From assembly GCF_003260195.1 (NCBI RefSeq), contig NZ_QEIH01000006.1, positions 372,001-436,000 on the forward strand: 64,000 bases of DNA, in the 5' to 3' direction. Source of the DNA: Lutibacter citreus. GTDB lineage: Bacteria; Bacteroidota; Bacteroidia; Flavobacteriales; Flavobacteriaceae. The first letter of the stretch is position 1. The number at the start of each line of letters is the position of its first letter. A program made the translations under genes and the position numbers. Shown here piece by piece: positions 48,501-57,813 of the stretch. The notes beneath the pieces are model-generated. The model saw nothing but the letters and a program-made list of their open reading frames with translations, did not search any database and was not told the DNA's origin.

Positions 48501-49585
48501 AAAGCAACAATATTTCTAATATCTTCAGTTGTTGCATTTCTATTTGTTACCCAAACCTCAATTTTTGTAATATTAATTGGGCTATTTATTAATGGATAAT
48601 CTTTTAACGCATTACTATAAGCATCTCTAAAGTATTGAGAAAGAAAAAAGTGTCTGTTTGCATCATAATCTGTAGCCTGCAACTCAAACTCTTGAATTGT
48701 AGAACCACCTTCCGCAGCCACCGATCTTGTTTGAGATTTTTGTTCTGCAAATACTCCCGTAACCGTTGTTCTTCCAAATTGCAATTGGGTTTTAACACCA
48801 AATAAACTTTGTGCACCAACAATTAATGAGTTTTTCAAAGGCATACTTACATTACCAACTTCAATTTTTTGTAAAATATCATCTTCCGTAGGTGAATATT
48901 CTAATTTAATTTGGTTTTGAAAGTTAAAAGTAGATTGAGTATCATATTGAGCTCCTACTTTTAAACGTGTTCCAACTTTAGCTTGAATACTAGCACTAAT
49001 TTCTTGATCAAAGTCAAAAGTAAGACTACTTCTATTTCTCTCGGATAATTGAGGATTGTCAACATTTTGATATAACATTCCCATTTTCACCAAAACAGAT
49101 CCTTGAGGATTTACTTCTATTGTATTCCCTCCAAATATTGATTGAAAAAAATCGGATTCTACATAATAAGTTGGTAATAAATTCTTTTGGGCATCAACAC
49201 TTCCTAATTTTTTACTATTTGTTGCACTAATCTTATCCTTATAGTATTGCAACATGTCCTTTTTAAGCTTATACTTTTTATATTCCTCTTGAGACATATA
49301 AACAGGACGCTTTAAAGAATAATTTCCTATTTGCTCTACAATAATATACTTACCTAGTTCAGTATCATAAATTATTTCTGATTCTGCAGGATCGGATAAA
49401 AATAAACTTCCTTCTTGATCTTTTTTAAATGGATACTTTAATTTTGTTGAATCTTTTTGTTTTTCAACTTTTAAAGAATCACTCTGAATTCCAATAGGTG
49501 AAGTTTGAGAATTTACTGTTGTACAAACAAACAACAATAAAAAAAATGAAATATATACATTAAATATAAATGGTTCCTTTTTCAA
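42539..49585 (-). CDS. sprA: Type IX secretion/gliding motility translocon SprA
   Basis: SprA forms the giant outer-membrane pore through which type IX substrates, including gliding adhesins, leave the cell. The 2348-residue chain has a signal peptide ([16 protein letters not shown]). Paired N-terminal domains contain typical SprA phrases ([39 protein letters not shown]). A long central part and extended beta strands run to the end ([10 protein letters not shown]). Length matches known SprA proteins, and no frameshift is visible over 7 kb. It starts three bases after ruvA. Its presence indicates a functional T9SS and probable gliding. Confidence 0.97.
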   Translation of the reverse strand: MKKEPFIFNVYISFFLLLFVCTTVNSQTSPIGIQSDSLKVEKQKDSTKLKYPFKKDQEGSLFLSDPAESEIIYDTELGKYIIVEQIGNYSLKRPVYMSQEEYKKYKLKKDMLQYYKDKISATNSKKLGSVDAQKNLLPTYYVESDFFQSIFGGNTIEVNPQGSVLVKMGMLYQNVDNPQLSERNRSSLTFDFDQEISASIQAKVGTRLKVGAQYDTQSTFNFQNQIKLEYSPTEDDILQKIEVGNVSMPLKNSLIVGAQSLFGVKTQLQFGRTTVTGVFAEQKSQTRSVAAEGGSTIQEFELQATDYDANRHFFLSQYFRDAYSNALKDYPLINSPINITKIEVWVTNRNATTEDIRNIVALSDIGEGDVTNIGPANVTPVSGFKYPENEANDLNSILVASNPVRKISTVGNGLSPYAMQQGRDYSVLENAIKLRPDEFVLHPQLGYISLNRRLADSDVLAVSFEYTVSGESKIYRVGEFTSDGIIAPDNIVVKLLRSEIISTKIPMWNLMMKNVYSLQTYRMEQEGFRLELLYQDDATGVSINMLQNAQTAGVSDRTLLNLLNIDRLDQSQFSTPEGDGYFDYVEGSTVLSEKGLIIFPTVEPFGSDLEAKLTDAADKTYIFNELYEITQSEARNNYQEKDKYLIKGYHKSESSSGIPLGAFNVPQGSVRVTTGGRELVEGVDYVVDYQMGRVQIVNPSLEASNAPINVSVENNAAFNLQTKRFFGVDIEHKFSDKFILGATFLNLNEKPITQKALFGQEPINNTIFGLNANYGTEVPFLTKLANKLPNIDTDYESNFSIRGDFAYLKPGSPSRIELDGEATSYVDDFEGSQIPLEIKSIQQWHMASTPQYQTQFDLGGNASDISYGYKRAKLSWYIIDPLFYGGSSLKPGNIDNTELSRAEVRRVRYEELFPEQDLDLTQSTIVRTFDLAYFPNERGSYNYDKSNVDANGKFTNPEERWGGITRALNTTNFEQSNVEYIQFWLMDPYDNYSITNEEGLPTNVNPNDPSNQVGDLYFNLGNISEDVLKDGRKMYENGLPEDPLSTNNTDETIWGKIPTNQSLLYAFSDDDNERLNQDIGFDGLNDEEELAKFGTSFGSDPANDNYQYFRSSEYDNTDASILTRYKKYNNTQGNSPTNNLSTESYPTSATTYPDTEDINKDQTMNSVESYYQYKVSLNKSDLVVGNNHIVDEKTVSVTLQDGSVKQTRWLQFRIQVSTPDEVVNDITGFNSIRFMRMFLTKFKMPIVLRFGELQLVRGDWRRFTKTLDENIVPSQDLTKDDLQNFEVGVVNIQENEDRNPIPYVLPPGITREILRGSTTLQQQNEQSLSLKVTDLEPNDTRAMYKNVKVDLRMYKHLKLFLHAEGVQTRPQIQNNEFKAIIRMGSDLNSNYYQIEKLLTISDYGASDELEIWPEENNVNALLEYLGELKLLRFEEGIAPSTIYPEEGVVSPIEGLEGYEIRVKGSPNLSNIKTIMLGVKNVSNSSQSAEVWFNEMRVAGFDNDGGWAAVVSADANIADFADVAVTGRMETKGFGGIEQRVNERSQEDTKLYDLITNVNVGKLLPKTWGISLPLNYSVSEEVKDPKYDSQYQDVLYEDTTIENSPNRESSQDYTKRKSISLINVRKEFNPNSEKKQRFYNVENLSVSYAFNETFHRDYNVEKYVDQNVRASANYNYSFEPKSLEPFKNWEALNSKYFKFIKDLNVNFIPSTVSVNSNIFRTYNEQLSRSLIEGLPQLPTLKQRYFMFDWDYNIGYNITKSLQFNFRAANNNIYDDFTAADDIQIFDNFFSLGRPDHYHQSLNGTYKLPINKLPLLDFINADYTYTADFDWQAASQSYVSKVGNVIQNSNTHNFGTDIDFNKFYKNIGLTRLFSSKKSKSKKEPESAIKRPQSKTSKKRRSTGEKFKDGFYNLITAVKKARFNYSENNGTFLPGYIPEIGFLGQDNYNGGVAPSLGFVFGSQIDIRERAMENGWLISRGEDDPYYNKTYSRTHMNKFDMTISVEPFENFDIELRGNKTYTKNTSQQLDVVDNVLSNDSPISEVGNFMISYNMLNTAFSNSDANFEKFKANRVIIAQRLAQKSGQPIDGFGQTSQQVSLPAFIAAYTGKDAESVKLTAFRDVPIPSWQVNYKGLMKLDWFKENFRSFSLSNSYDSRYSILSFSNNMDYNENDPFAETDLVGNFYNKTLFTSVDLIEEFSPLLKVDMKMKNSISFSGRIDKDRRLTLNFNNNTITQMKGTEYVIGMGYRIKDLAMKLRFGGKLTKLKGDLDLRADLSLRDNITVIRAIDEDNNQVTGGQRLLSFKFFADYAINKNLTASFYFDQSSSKYAISTTFPRQSVSSGLSVRYVLGN

Positions 49586-49588
49586 ATC

Positions 49589-50173
49589 TTATAAATTTTT
49601 AAGCGCTTTTTTTATTAAAACCTCAACACTAGCGGCTGAATCTTCTAATAAAATTTTATCTAAAACTTTCTCACTAAGCTTTTTATTAAAACCTAATACT
49701 TCTAGTGCAGTTAACGCTTCATCTCTACTCGTATTGCTTTGAAAGGTTGATATTTCGCCATCTACAACAATAGTTTTCGATATTTTATCTTTTAAATCTA
49801 TAATTACTCTTTGAGCAGTTTTTGCTCCTATTCCTTTTACTGATTGAATCACAGCTACATTTCCGGAAGCTATAGCCTGCTGAATTTCAATAGTATCCAT
49901 AGATGAAAGCATTGTCCTAGCTATACTTGGTCCTACACCTGAAACAGATATTAACAACCTAAATATTTCTCTTTCAACTTTATCTATAAAACCAAATAAT
50001 GTGTGTGAATCTTCCTTTACATAAAAATGCGTATATAAAAATACATTTTCTGAATCTGATAATTTAGAAAATGTATTTAAAGATATATGCAATAAATATC
50101 CAACACCGTTAACTTCTACAACAGCATAGGTAGGATTTTTTTCTACAAGTTTTCCTTTTAAGTGAGTAATCAT
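49589..50173 (-). CDS. ruvA: Holliday junction DNA helicase subunit RuvA
   Basis: RuvA binds four-way junctions and loads the RuvB motor. 194 residues with the OB-fold domain (ITHLKGKLVEKNPTYAVVEV), paired helix-hairpin-helix motifs (LISVSGVGPSIARTMLSSMD, IQSVKGIGAKTAQRVIIDLK) and the C-terminal RuvB-binding three-helix domain (ALTALEVLGFNKKLSEKVLD). The gene is 14 bases downstream of maeB and abuts sprA, so recombination, metabolism and secretion genes share one transcript. Confidence 0.96.
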   Translation of the reverse strand: MITHLKGKLVEKNPTYAVVEVNGVGYLLHISLNTFSKLSDSENVFLYTHFYVKEDSHTLFGFIDKVEREIFRLLISVSGVGPSIARTMLSSMDTIEIQQAIASGNVAVIQSVKGIGAKTAQRVIIDLKDKISKTIVVDGEISTFQSNTSRDEALTALEVLGFNKKLSEKVLDKILLEDSAASVEVLIKKALKNL

Positions 50174-50187
50174 TTTTTGAGGGTAAA

Positions 50188-52491
50188 TTACCCCCCAAAT
50201 GTAGTAAAATATTCTTTATTATTATTAGCATTTTCTTGCGCATCAATCATAGCTACACAAACCATATTTACTATCTCATCAACACTACAACCTAATTGCA
50301 ATATATGTACTGGTTTTTTCAGTCCAAGTGCTATCGGGCCAATTACTTCACTTTTATTTAAACTCTTAATTAATTTATGACTTATAGTAGATGAATTTAA
50401 ATTTGGAAAAATTAATCCATTAACTTTTTTATCACGAATTTTAGTAAAAGGGAAATTTTCCTTTCTTAAAGTACGACTAAGTGCAAAATCTGCCTGAATC
50501 TCCCCATCAATATTAACTTCTGGATAATCCCTATGAAGTATTTTAATAGCTTCAGCTGCTTTATTTGCTGATTTTGATTTAGCTGACCCAAAATTTGAGT
50601 AAGATAACATCGCTAAAACTGGATCAATACCAAATAACTTCATCACTTTATCAGTCATCCTAGATATTTGAACCAATTCGTCTTTACTAGGATTAATATT
50701 AAATGCTGTATCTGAGAAAAAATAAGGTCCTCTTTCAGTCATTACAATACTTGTAGCTACAACTCTATCAACACCTTCAGCCATTCCAACCAATTCAATC
50801 ATTGGTTTTGCAACAGCGGGATAACTTCTTGAATAACCTGTTACTAATGAATCTGCCTCTCCTTCATTTACCATCATAGCTGCAAAGTAATTTCGCTCAA
50901 ACATCCATTTTTTTGCATCTATTAAACGAATTCCATCACGTTTACATTTTTCCCAGTAAATTTTTGCAAATCTATTTCTTCTTTCTGCTTCCTCTGGAGA
51001 TTTAGGGTCAATTATAGGTATATCTGCATCAAAACTTAATTCTCGCATCAATTCCTTAATAATTTCTTTATCTCCTAGTAAAATAGGTTTCCCTATCCCT
51101 TCATCATACACAGTTTGCGCTGCTTTCAACACATTTAAATGGTCTGCTTCTGCAAAAACAACACTTTTAGGATCTGCTTTCGCTCTAGAAGTTAATAAAC
51201 GCATTAATTTACTTCCTGTTCCTAATCTTTCAGCTAACTCTTCTTTGTATGCTACCCAATCTTTAATAGGGTTTTTAGCAATTCCTGAATCCATTGCAGC
51301 CTTAGCAACAGCTGGAGGTATTTCAGTAATTAATCTATGATCAAAAGGTTTTGGAATAATATACTCTCTACCATATTGAATATTTTTCTTACCATAGGTA
51401 ATATTCACTTGCTCCGGTACAGATTCTTTAGCTAATTCAGCTAATGCAAGAACCGCTGCCATTTTCATTTCTTCATTAATTTTAGTAGCTCTAACATCTA
51501 AAGCTCCTCTAAAAATAAATGGAAAACCTAATATATTATTAACCTGATTTGGATAATCAGATCTTCCTGTTCCCATTATAACATCTTTTCTTGTTGAAAT
51601 TGCTAAATTATATTCAATTTCGGCATTTGGATTTGCCAGTGCAAACACAATTGGATCTTTAGACATAGACAGTAACATTTTTGGTGTAAAAACGTCAGCC
51701 ACTGATAATCCTATAAAAACATCGGCATCAATCATTGCTTCCTCTAAAGTGTGAATGTCTCTACTAGTTGCAAATTGTGCTTTTTGTTCCGATAAGTTTT
51801 CAATGTCTTTTCTAATTACACCTTTACTATCGCACATTACAATATTTTCAATTTTAGCTCCTAAAGCTAAATACATACGCGTGCAAGAAACTGCCGCAGC
51901 ACCTGCTCCATTAACAACAATTTTGGCTTCTGATATTTTTTTCCCAGCAATTTCAATTGCATTTTTTAATGCTGCAGCTGAAATTATTGCAGTTCCATGC
52001 TGATCATCATGCATTACGGGAATATCCAATTCTTCTTTTAATCTTCTTTCAATTTCAAAAGCTTCTGGAGCTTTAATATCTTCTAAATTAATACCTCCAA
52101 AAGTTGGGGCAATATTTTTTACTGTTTCAACAAATTTATCAACATCCTTAGTATCTACTTCAATATCAAAAACATCAATATCTGCGAAAATTTTAAAAAG
52201 CAATCCTTTTCCTTCCATCACTGGTTTTCCTGCTAAGGCTCCAATATCTCCCAAGCCTAAAACCGCAGTTCCATTAGAAATAACAGCTACCAAATTACCT
52301 TTGGCAGTATACTTATATGCATCTTCTGGGTTTTCTTCAATAGCTAAACAAGGTTCTGCTACTCCAGGAGAATAAGCTAGTGATAAATCTTTTTGGGTTG
52401 CATATTTTTTAGTTGGAACAATTTGTATTTTACCCGGCGTAGGGTATTGGTGATAGCGTAAAGCTTCACTTTTCTTTTTTGATTTACTCAT
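50188..52491 (-). CDS. maeB: NADP-dependent malic enzyme with PTA-like domain
   Basis: Oxidative decarboxylation of malate to pyruvate. The chosen ATG gives 767 residues starting MSKSKKKSEALRYHQYPTPG, as in relatives; a TTG-like extension of ten codons upstream is unlikely. The malic domains occupy about 1-430 (LAYSPGVAEPCLAIEENPED, MHDDQHGTAIISAAALKNAI, VVNGAGAAAVSCTRMYLALG). A phosphotransacetylase-like C-terminal domain (about 440-767) is normally regulatory, responding to acetyl-CoA in other MaeB proteins. It heads the maeB-ruvA-sprA run. Confidence 0.95.
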   Translation of the reverse strand: MSKSKKKSEALRYHQYPTPGKIQIVPTKKYATQKDLSLAYSPGVAEPCLAIEENPEDAYKYTAKGNLVAVISNGTAVLGLGDIGALAGKPVMEGKGLLFKIFADIDVFDIEVDTKDVDKFVETVKNIAPTFGGINLEDIKAPEAFEIERRLKEELDIPVMHDDQHGTAIISAAALKNAIEIAGKKISEAKIVVNGAGAAAVSCTRMYLALGAKIENIVMCDSKGVIRKDIENLSEQKAQFATSRDIHTLEEAMIDADVFIGLSVADVFTPKMLLSMSKDPIVFALANPNAEIEYNLAISTRKDVIMGTGRSDYPNQVNNILGFPFIFRGALDVRATKINEEMKMAAVLALAELAKESVPEQVNITYGKKNIQYGREYIIPKPFDHRLITEIPPAVAKAAMDSGIAKNPIKDWVAYKEELAERLGTGSKLMRLLTSRAKADPKSVVFAEADHLNVLKAAQTVYDEGIGKPILLGDKEIIKELMRELSFDADIPIIDPKSPEEAERRNRFAKIYWEKCKRDGIRLIDAKKWMFERNYFAAMMVNEGEADSLVTGYSRSYPAVAKPMIELVGMAEGVDRVVATSIVMTERGPYFFSDTAFNINPSKDELVQISRMTDKVMKLFGIDPVLAMLSYSNFGSAKSKSANKAAEAIKILHRDYPEVNIDGEIQADFALSRTLRKENFPFTKIRDKKVNGLIFPNLNSSTISHKLIKSLNKSEVIGPIALGLKKPVHILQLGCSVDEIVNMVCVAMIDAQENANNNKEYFTTFGG

Positions 52492-52620
52492 TTGGACTAA
52501 ATATTTGAGATAAGAAACCAAATTTACTAATTTTTTATAAATAAGATGCTTTTGATTATATAGATAATTTTAAAAATGTAATAATTGTAACATACCTATA
52601 AATTTCATTAATTATTAAAA

Positions 52621-52670
52621 AAAAATATTTGAGATTAAAAAATGGTATTTTTTTAATCTCAAATATTTTT
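52621..52670 (-). terminator. Terminator of the molybdopterin oxidoreductase gene
   Basis: Perfect 22-bp stem (AAAAATATTTGAGATTAAAAAA and its complement) with loop TGGTA, about 135 bases past the oxidoreductase stop. The remainder of this 300-base gap shows nothing else recognisable. Confidence 0.85.
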
Positions 52671-52804
52671 GTGTTTTACTACAGACTTTTGTTAAAACAA
52701 CTTTAAATTATATTCAGTAATTATTTACAATTTATTTTACCTCTTATCTCATTAAATTTAAATATTCACATCCTCTAAAAACCAATAGAAAGCAAGCTTT
52801 TTAA

Positions 52805-55699
52805 CTATTTTTCATCTTCTTTTTTAATATAATAAGTTGATTCGTCTGGTCTAAAAGCTCTATCAAACCATAAAGGTCTTCGTTCTCCATTTGGTCCTGG
52901 AGCTGGTCGTGTCATTGCTAACCATTCCTTAAATATTTTATGTGATTTATTTGTATCTACAAATATATCTCCATAATTTTCGTCTTTTCTTGGTTTTTCA
53001 ATTCTAACTTTTTGATGCCAGCAATGCATACCACTAATTGGATCTGGATGTACCGCATGTGTTATATTTTGGTGCACTCCTCCATCTTTCCAAAAAATTC
53101 GTTTCGAATCCTTATCGCTAGATTCAAAAGGTTTTATACCCGAAATAGTATTCATTTTCCAAGCACCTTTTCCGTCTCCTTCAATTTTTACAGTATTTGT
53201 TGCCCAACGATTTCCTATTTTATCTTGTGGTCTTCGCCAACGCCCAATATGATGCGAACAAGCCACAACACCTGGTTTCATACTTTGTGTAACCCAAACT
53301 TTATCAATAAAATAACCAATATCAGTATTCATTTTCACTAAATCCCCAGTTTTAAAGCCCCATTTGGCAGCATCATTTGGATGCATCCAAATTGGATTTC
53401 TATTTGAAATTTCTACCAACCACTTAGCATTTCCTGATCGCGTATGAATTAATGTTGGCAATCTAAAGGTTGGAACCAATACATATTCTCCTTTTGATTT
53501 ATCCAATTTATCATTATGAATATGACTTTTAATATACGTTGGTGTTGCATATTCTGGCCATTTCCAATCTACCATGGTTTGTGAATAAAACTCATTTTTT
53601 CGAGATGGTGTAGGAAACCCTATACAGGCTTTTCCTTTTACCATAACACCAATTGGTTTTCCTTCTTTTGAAATGACATTGGTTTTTGAATCAACTTTTG
53701 AACCTTCTAATTGTTCTTTTGAAAGTTCTTTTTCATTTACTTTATATGATTCTCCTTTTTCAATTTCAAAAGCACCATATTTTTGCATATACTGCAATTC
53801 TGTTAAGCCTTCTTTTTTTGCTTTTTCAGGTAAACCTTTTACACGCTCAAAAATGTATTGATAATATTCGTCTATTGTAATTTTTTCTCCTGGTCTGTAA
53901 GGCGATTCAAAATGTTTACGAATTCCCATACTTCCATCAGGGTCTATTCTCCAAGACAATTCTATAAAAAATTCATCTTCTTCCCATACTTCTCCTGGAT
54001 TGGTTTCATATGTTAACTTAACAGGCTTACCGTTTCTTCTAGCTGCTTCGCGTAAAACTGGTTGACGGAAAGCAACCCAAGTTCCTCCATGTGTAGCATA
54101 ACTATTTAAATCATGTCTCTCCGAAGCTAAACCCATTGGTAAAACAAAATCGGCATAAAAAGCAGTTTCGTTCCAAGTTGGTGTTAATGCAGCATGCAAG
54201 CCAAATTTAGATTCATCGGCATACATTTCCATCCAAGTAAATCCATCAGGATAAGTCCAAACTGGATTAAACACTCGTGAAAAATAAACATCCATTTTAC
54301 CTCTTCCTTCTTTTAAGAAATGTGGCAGTAATTGACTCATTTCAAAAAACGATAATGGATATTCTTTTGGAAAATGTAATTCATTCCATTTTTTTTGTGG
54401 TTTTGGCGGATTTGGTTGTGTAGGTTTAAATTTATTCCAACTATTTGGAGATGTACCTCCTTTTGCTCCAACTGCACCAGTTAGTACAGTTAAAAAATGT
54501 AAACATCTAGCAACTGCCCAACCACCAAGGTTTGAAGCTCCAGCTGCACGCCAGTTATGGGATGCAAATCGTTCTCCAGCTTCACCAATTTTCACAGCAA
54601 TTTCTTTGATCATTTCTGCTTTTACACCTGATTCTTCTTCCGCATATTCAGGTGTAAACTCTTTGTATTCATCAATCATCGCAGCAATATAATTCTCAAA
54701 AGTTATATCTTTATCTGAATGTCTTGCTTGTAAATACTCTTGCCAATTAGTCCAGTTTTCTAAATAATCTCTATTGTACAATCCTTCTTGTAAAATTATT
54801 AAAGCCATTGCCAATAAAACCGCAGCTTCAGTTCCTGGGTATGAAGGCAACCAATAATCAGACATACTTGCTGTATTAGACAAACGAGGATCCATAGTTG
54901 CTAATTTGGCTCCTTTCATTTTTCCTTCAATAATACGTTGTGCATGTGGATTAAAATAATGGCCAGACTCTAAATGTGCAGATACTAACAAGATAAACTT
55001 AGCCTCTGCGTGATCTGGTGATGGCCGGTTGTAACCATACCATAGATTATAACCAAAACGAGCTCCAGAAGAACAAATATTGGTATGTGAATTATGACCA
55101 TCAATTCCCCAACCTTGTAATATCCAGTTCATAAATTTTTCTTTCCCTGGTCTTCCTACATGATATGCAATTTCATTGTGTCTATCTTCTAAAATAGCTT
55201 TTCTTATTCTGTTTGCAATAGTATCTAAAACTTCATCCCAAGAAACACGTTCCCATTCCCCATCACCACGTTTTCCTTTTCGTTTTAAAGGAAATAATAT
55301 TCTATCAGGATCTGTAATTTGATTGATTGAAGCAGGACCTTTTGCGCAATTTCTACCTCTACTTCCTGGATGGTATGGATTCCCTTCAAATTTTTTAACT
55401 TCTTGAGTTTCCTTATCTATAAAAGCTGTTAAACCACAAGCACTTTCACAATTAAAGCAAGTTGTAGGTATTATTTGATAGGTTTTCTTTTCCTTTTTAG
55501 GCCAAACTTTCGGGTTGTATTCCACCCAATTATCCCACTTTTCTGGTGGAGGAAAGTTTTCATACATTTTGGCCACCTCTTCATCTGAAAAATGACGCAT
55601 ATCGCTGTCAAATTTTTGATACCCTTCTTTATGAAGATCTGGAATTAAACCTAATTTCTCTGCAATATTTTCGATAAATGATGGTTTTTTATATCCCAT
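52805..55699 (-). CDS. Molybdopterin oxidoreductase catalytic subunit (CISM family, SoeA-like candidate)
   Basis: A 964-residue catalytic subunit binding bis-MGD and one [4Fe-4S] cluster. Cluster cysteines 81, 84, 88 and 118 lie in TTCFNCESACGL and GSRGRNCAKGPAS. Cys-209 in HTNICSSGARFGYNLW is the likely Mo ligand. MDPRLSNTASMSDYWLPSYP and the C-terminal MGD-binding domain (GFKTGDLVKMNTDIGYF) are present. There is no twin-arginine signal, so the subunit should face the cytoplasm, unlike most PsrA/TtrA/ArrA enzymes. A cytoplasmic subunit with a fused ferredoxin/NrfD partner points to a SoeABC-like sulfite dehydrogenase. That substrate is inference; other oxyanions remain possible. Confidence 0.85.
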   Translation of the reverse strand: MGYKKPSFIENIAEKLGLIPDLHKEGYQKFDSDMRHFSDEEVAKMYENFPPPEKWDNWVEYNPKVWPKKEKKTYQIIPTTCFNCESACGLTAFIDKETQEVKKFEGNPYHPGSRGRNCAKGPASINQITDPDRILFPLKRKGKRGDGEWERVSWDEVLDTIANRIRKAILEDRHNEIAYHVGRPGKEKFMNWILQGWGIDGHNSHTNICSSGARFGYNLWYGYNRPSPDHAEAKFILLVSAHLESGHYFNPHAQRIIEGKMKGAKLATMDPRLSNTASMSDYWLPSYPGTEAAVLLAMALIILQEGLYNRDYLENWTNWQEYLQARHSDKDITFENYIAAMIDEYKEFTPEYAEEESGVKAEMIKEIAVKIGEAGERFASHNWRAAGASNLGGWAVARCLHFLTVLTGAVGAKGGTSPNSWNKFKPTQPNPPKPQKKWNELHFPKEYPLSFFEMSQLLPHFLKEGRGKMDVYFSRVFNPVWTYPDGFTWMEMYADESKFGLHAALTPTWNETAFYADFVLPMGLASERHDLNSYATHGGTWVAFRQPVLREAARRNGKPVKLTYETNPGEVWEEDEFFIELSWRIDPDGSMGIRKHFESPYRPGEKITIDEYYQYIFERVKGLPEKAKKEGLTELQYMQKYGAFEIEKGESYKVNEKELSKEQLEGSKVDSKTNVISKEGKPIGVMVKGKACIGFPTPSRKNEFYSQTMVDWKWPEYATPTYIKSHIHNDKLDKSKGEYVLVPTFRLPTLIHTRSGNAKWLVEISNRNPIWMHPNDAAKWGFKTGDLVKMNTDIGYFIDKVWVTQSMKPGVVACSHHIGRWRRPQDKIGNRWATNTVKIEGDGKGAWKMNTISGIKPFESSDKDSKRIFWKDGGVHQNITHAVHPDPISGMHCWHQKVRIEKPRKDENYGDIFVDTNKSHKIFKEWLAMTRPAPGPNGERRPLWFDRAFRPDESTYYIKKEDEK

Positions 55700-55721
55700 T
55701 TTGAAATTTTTTATATTTTTT

Positions 55722-55785
55722 TATCATACTGAACATCACAAAATATCTTTTTTAGATTCTTCACTTTGTTCAGAATAACAGTACT
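55722..55785. repeat. Degenerate copy of a Bacteroidetes short interspersed repeat
   Basis: TCATACTGAACA and TGTTCAGAATAAC form an imperfect inverted repeat that encloses AGATTCTTCACTTTG. The phrase (T)CTGAACnnAGTGAAGAATCT recurs widely in Bacteroidetes intergenic DNA, from general knowledge. It lies in the gap between the two subunits of the molybdoenzyme. Whether it folds in mRNA to tune subunit ratio is unknown. Confidence 0.5.
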
Positions 55786-57402
55786 TTATGCCAAAGGAAC
55801 TCTTTGTGGTGCTTCTACCCAAATTTTCTCTGTTGCAATTATCCCTATTAAAACCATTACTGAAGACCCTACTAATAGCGGCATTGAATTTCCTACTAAT
55901 AAAAATACTAAAGGAATAATGTTTCCAACCATAACAGAAATAACCCAAAACATATTTTTATATCTTCCTTTGGTAATCATTTCCACTACTTTTTTTGCTG
56001 AAGTAGTTGGGTGCGTAATTGTTAATTCTGTAATTAAAGTGAATAAATTAACTACCAATGCAATAACCATTGTGTTTTTTAAAATACTCATCCAATTTTC
56101 AGTTCCAAAAATTAAAGAAGCTAATACAAAAATGGCTGTTCCAGCCATAACACTATGCACTAACATATGTAGAGGTAATGTTGGGCTTTGCCAAAAATCA
56201 CGTCCTTTTGCTTGAGCAAATAAAAATGCTGTGTAAACCGCTAATAAAATGGCAAAAAATGCTGTTACCCATAATAATATAGTTTCACCTATTTTAATTT
56301 CAAAAAATGTCATTGCTGCCCAAACCGTTACTAATAATCCAAAAATTGTAATTGTATAACCTCCTTTAACTAACCAAGAATTCCATTGTGGACGCAATAA
56401 AACGTTTAAAAACCGATCTGGTCTATCTAAATCCATTACTAAGAATAAACCTGTTAAAGCTAAACCTACTAGTGAAATTCCTGCTGACCATAATTTTGCG
56501 GTTGAAGAAACTTCATATCCTAAAACAATAGCTATAAACGGAATTAAAAATGCTCCAGCCGCAATTGCTTTTGTAAACACATATGCAGAAACTTCCCAAC
56601 CCCATAAAATACCTTTATCTGGCGTATCGTAAACTCTACGTGCTTTTCCGGATAAAACATCTATATAATTTGGGTTTTCAGATTCTTTACGTTGATATGC
56701 CGCCTCAATTTCATTATCTATTGACATTTGTAATAAATCAATATCATTATTTGTATGCATCATTTTTTCAGCTGCTTTTGCAAAATGACCAACACCTCTT
56801 GCTTGCGAATTCCATAAACCAGGTCCAGATTTATCCGTTGCTTCAGGAATTAATGAAGAATCATCACCATCAATATAAAATAAGTTTGGATTGGTTCCTT
56901 TTTCTGGTTTTCTAACTTTTACAGCTTGCCTTGCCAATAATTGAGAAATTTCAGTTTCAGGGTTCTCCATATCTCCTGCTATAATTGCATGCTCAGGACA
57001 AACAGTTACACAGGCTGGTTCACGCCCAACATCTATTCTATGTGCACAATAATTACATTTTGCCGCAGTATTATTATCAGGATCAATGTATAAAGCATCA
57101 TAAGGACAGGCTTGCATACAGGATTTACATCCAATACAACGATTGTTGTCAAAATCTACAATACCATCTTCTCGTATATGTAAAGCTTCAACAGGGCAAA
57201 TCTCCACACAAGGAGCATCAGTACAATGATTACAACGCATCACTGAAAATATACGACGGGTATTGGGAAACTCTCCTTTTTCAACTTGTTTTACATATGT
57301 TCTGTTTACACCAACGGGAACATCATGTTCAGATTTACAAGCTGTTGTACAAGCATGGCAACCAATACATTTCCGATTATCAATAATAAAACCGTATTTC
57401 AT
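55786..57402 (-). CDS. Fused four-cluster ferredoxin/NrfD membrane subunit (SoeBC-like)
   Basis: A 538-residue fusion. Residues 1-140 hold sixteen cysteines in four sets (12/15/18/22, 57/60/65/69, 89/92/95/99, 116/119/131/135), which is four [4Fe-4S] clusters as in DmsB/PsrB-type subunits. After a linker containing a FAKAAEKMMHTNND helix, residues from about 235 form an NrfD/PsrC-type domain with about eight helices and the conserved MDLDRPDRFLNVLLRPQWNS. These are normally two proteins. It carries electrons between the catalytic subunit and quinone. ATG at the MKYGFIIDNRKC start is preferred over a start nine codons upstream, since a -7 box lies 25 bases before it. Confidence 0.88.
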   Translation of the reverse strand: MKYGFIIDNRKCIGCHACTTACKSEHDVPVGVNRTYVKQVEKGEFPNTRRIFSVMRCNHCTDAPCVEICPVEALHIREDGIVDFDNNRCIGCKSCMQACPYDALYIDPDNNTAAKCNYCAHRIDVGREPACVTVCPEHAIIAGDMENPETEISQLLARQAVKVRKPEKGTNPNLFYIDGDDSSLIPEATDKSGPGLWNSQARGVGHFAKAAEKMMHTNNDIDLLQMSIDNEIEAAYQRKESENPNYIDVLSGKARRVYDTPDKGILWGWEVSAYVFTKAIAAGAFLIPFIAIVLGYEVSSTAKLWSAGISLVGLALTGLFLVMDLDRPDRFLNVLLRPQWNSWLVKGGYTITIFGLLVTVWAAMTFFEIKIGETILLWVTAFFAILLAVYTAFLFAQAKGRDFWQSPTLPLHMLVHSVMAGTAIFVLASLIFGTENWMSILKNTMVIALVVNLFTLITELTITHPTTSAKKVVEMITKGRYKNMFWVISVMVGNIIPLVFLLVGNSMPLLVGSSVMVLIGIIATEKIWVEAPQRVPLA

Positions 57403-57426
57403 TTCGAAAAATATTTTGAGTTCTAT

Positions 57427-57456
57427 CAAAGTTAGGTAATCAAAAAGCTAACTTTG
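57427..57456. promoter_or_regulatory. Back-to-back TAACTTTG boxes in a 9-bp palindrome
   Basis: CAAAGTTAG (57427-57435) and CTAACTTTG (57448-57456) form a perfect inverted repeat with a 12-base centre. Each arm contains TAACTTTG, an exact -7 box: on the minus strand it faces the NrfD fusion gene (25 bases away), on the plus strand moaD. The same symmetry could serve as a regulator site linking the enzyme and cofactor genes. Confidence 0.5.
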
Positions 57457-57543
57457 TAACCAACATCACACAAGTAATTTTTAGGATTTATTTAAAATGA
57501 ATCTAAATAAAATTGAATTACTTTTACACTAAACAAATAACCT

Positions 57544-57786
57544 ATGGAAATTCAAGTTTTGTTTTTTGGAATATCAACAGATTTGGTAGGGGAAACTAAA
57601 AAAACCTATTCTTTAGAAGAACACGCCTCTGTTAAAGATTTAAAAAAGTTTCTTCAATCTCATTATGCCAACTTAAATAACTTAAATGATTTTGCAATTG
57701 CCGTAAATGAAGAATATGCAAATGATAATTTATTATTAAAAGATAATGATATTATTGCTATAATCCCACCTGTTAGCGGCGGATAA
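57544..57786 (+). CDS. moaD: Molybdopterin synthase sulfur carrier subunit
   Basis: Ubiquitin-like carrier of the thiocarboxylate sulfur used to make molybdopterin. 80 residues with a beta-grasp fold and the C-terminal Gly-Gly needed for adenylation (IIPPVSGG). MoeB-type activation and the large subunit MoaE are encoded further on in the window. It is divergent from the molybdoenzyme genes that need the cofactor. Confidence 0.93.
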   Translation: MEIQVLFFGISTDLVGETKKTYSLEEHASVKDLKKFLQSHYANLNNLNDFAIAVNEEYANDNLLLKDNDIIAIIPPVSGG

Positions 57787-57813
57787 TTTTTAGTTTAATA
57801 AACTCATACAACT

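Noticed and set aside
55736-55948. Minus-strand 70-residue frame with SEQSEESKKD at its end
   Set aside because: It is the translation of the interspersed repeat plus a shadow of the NrfD-fusion gene.
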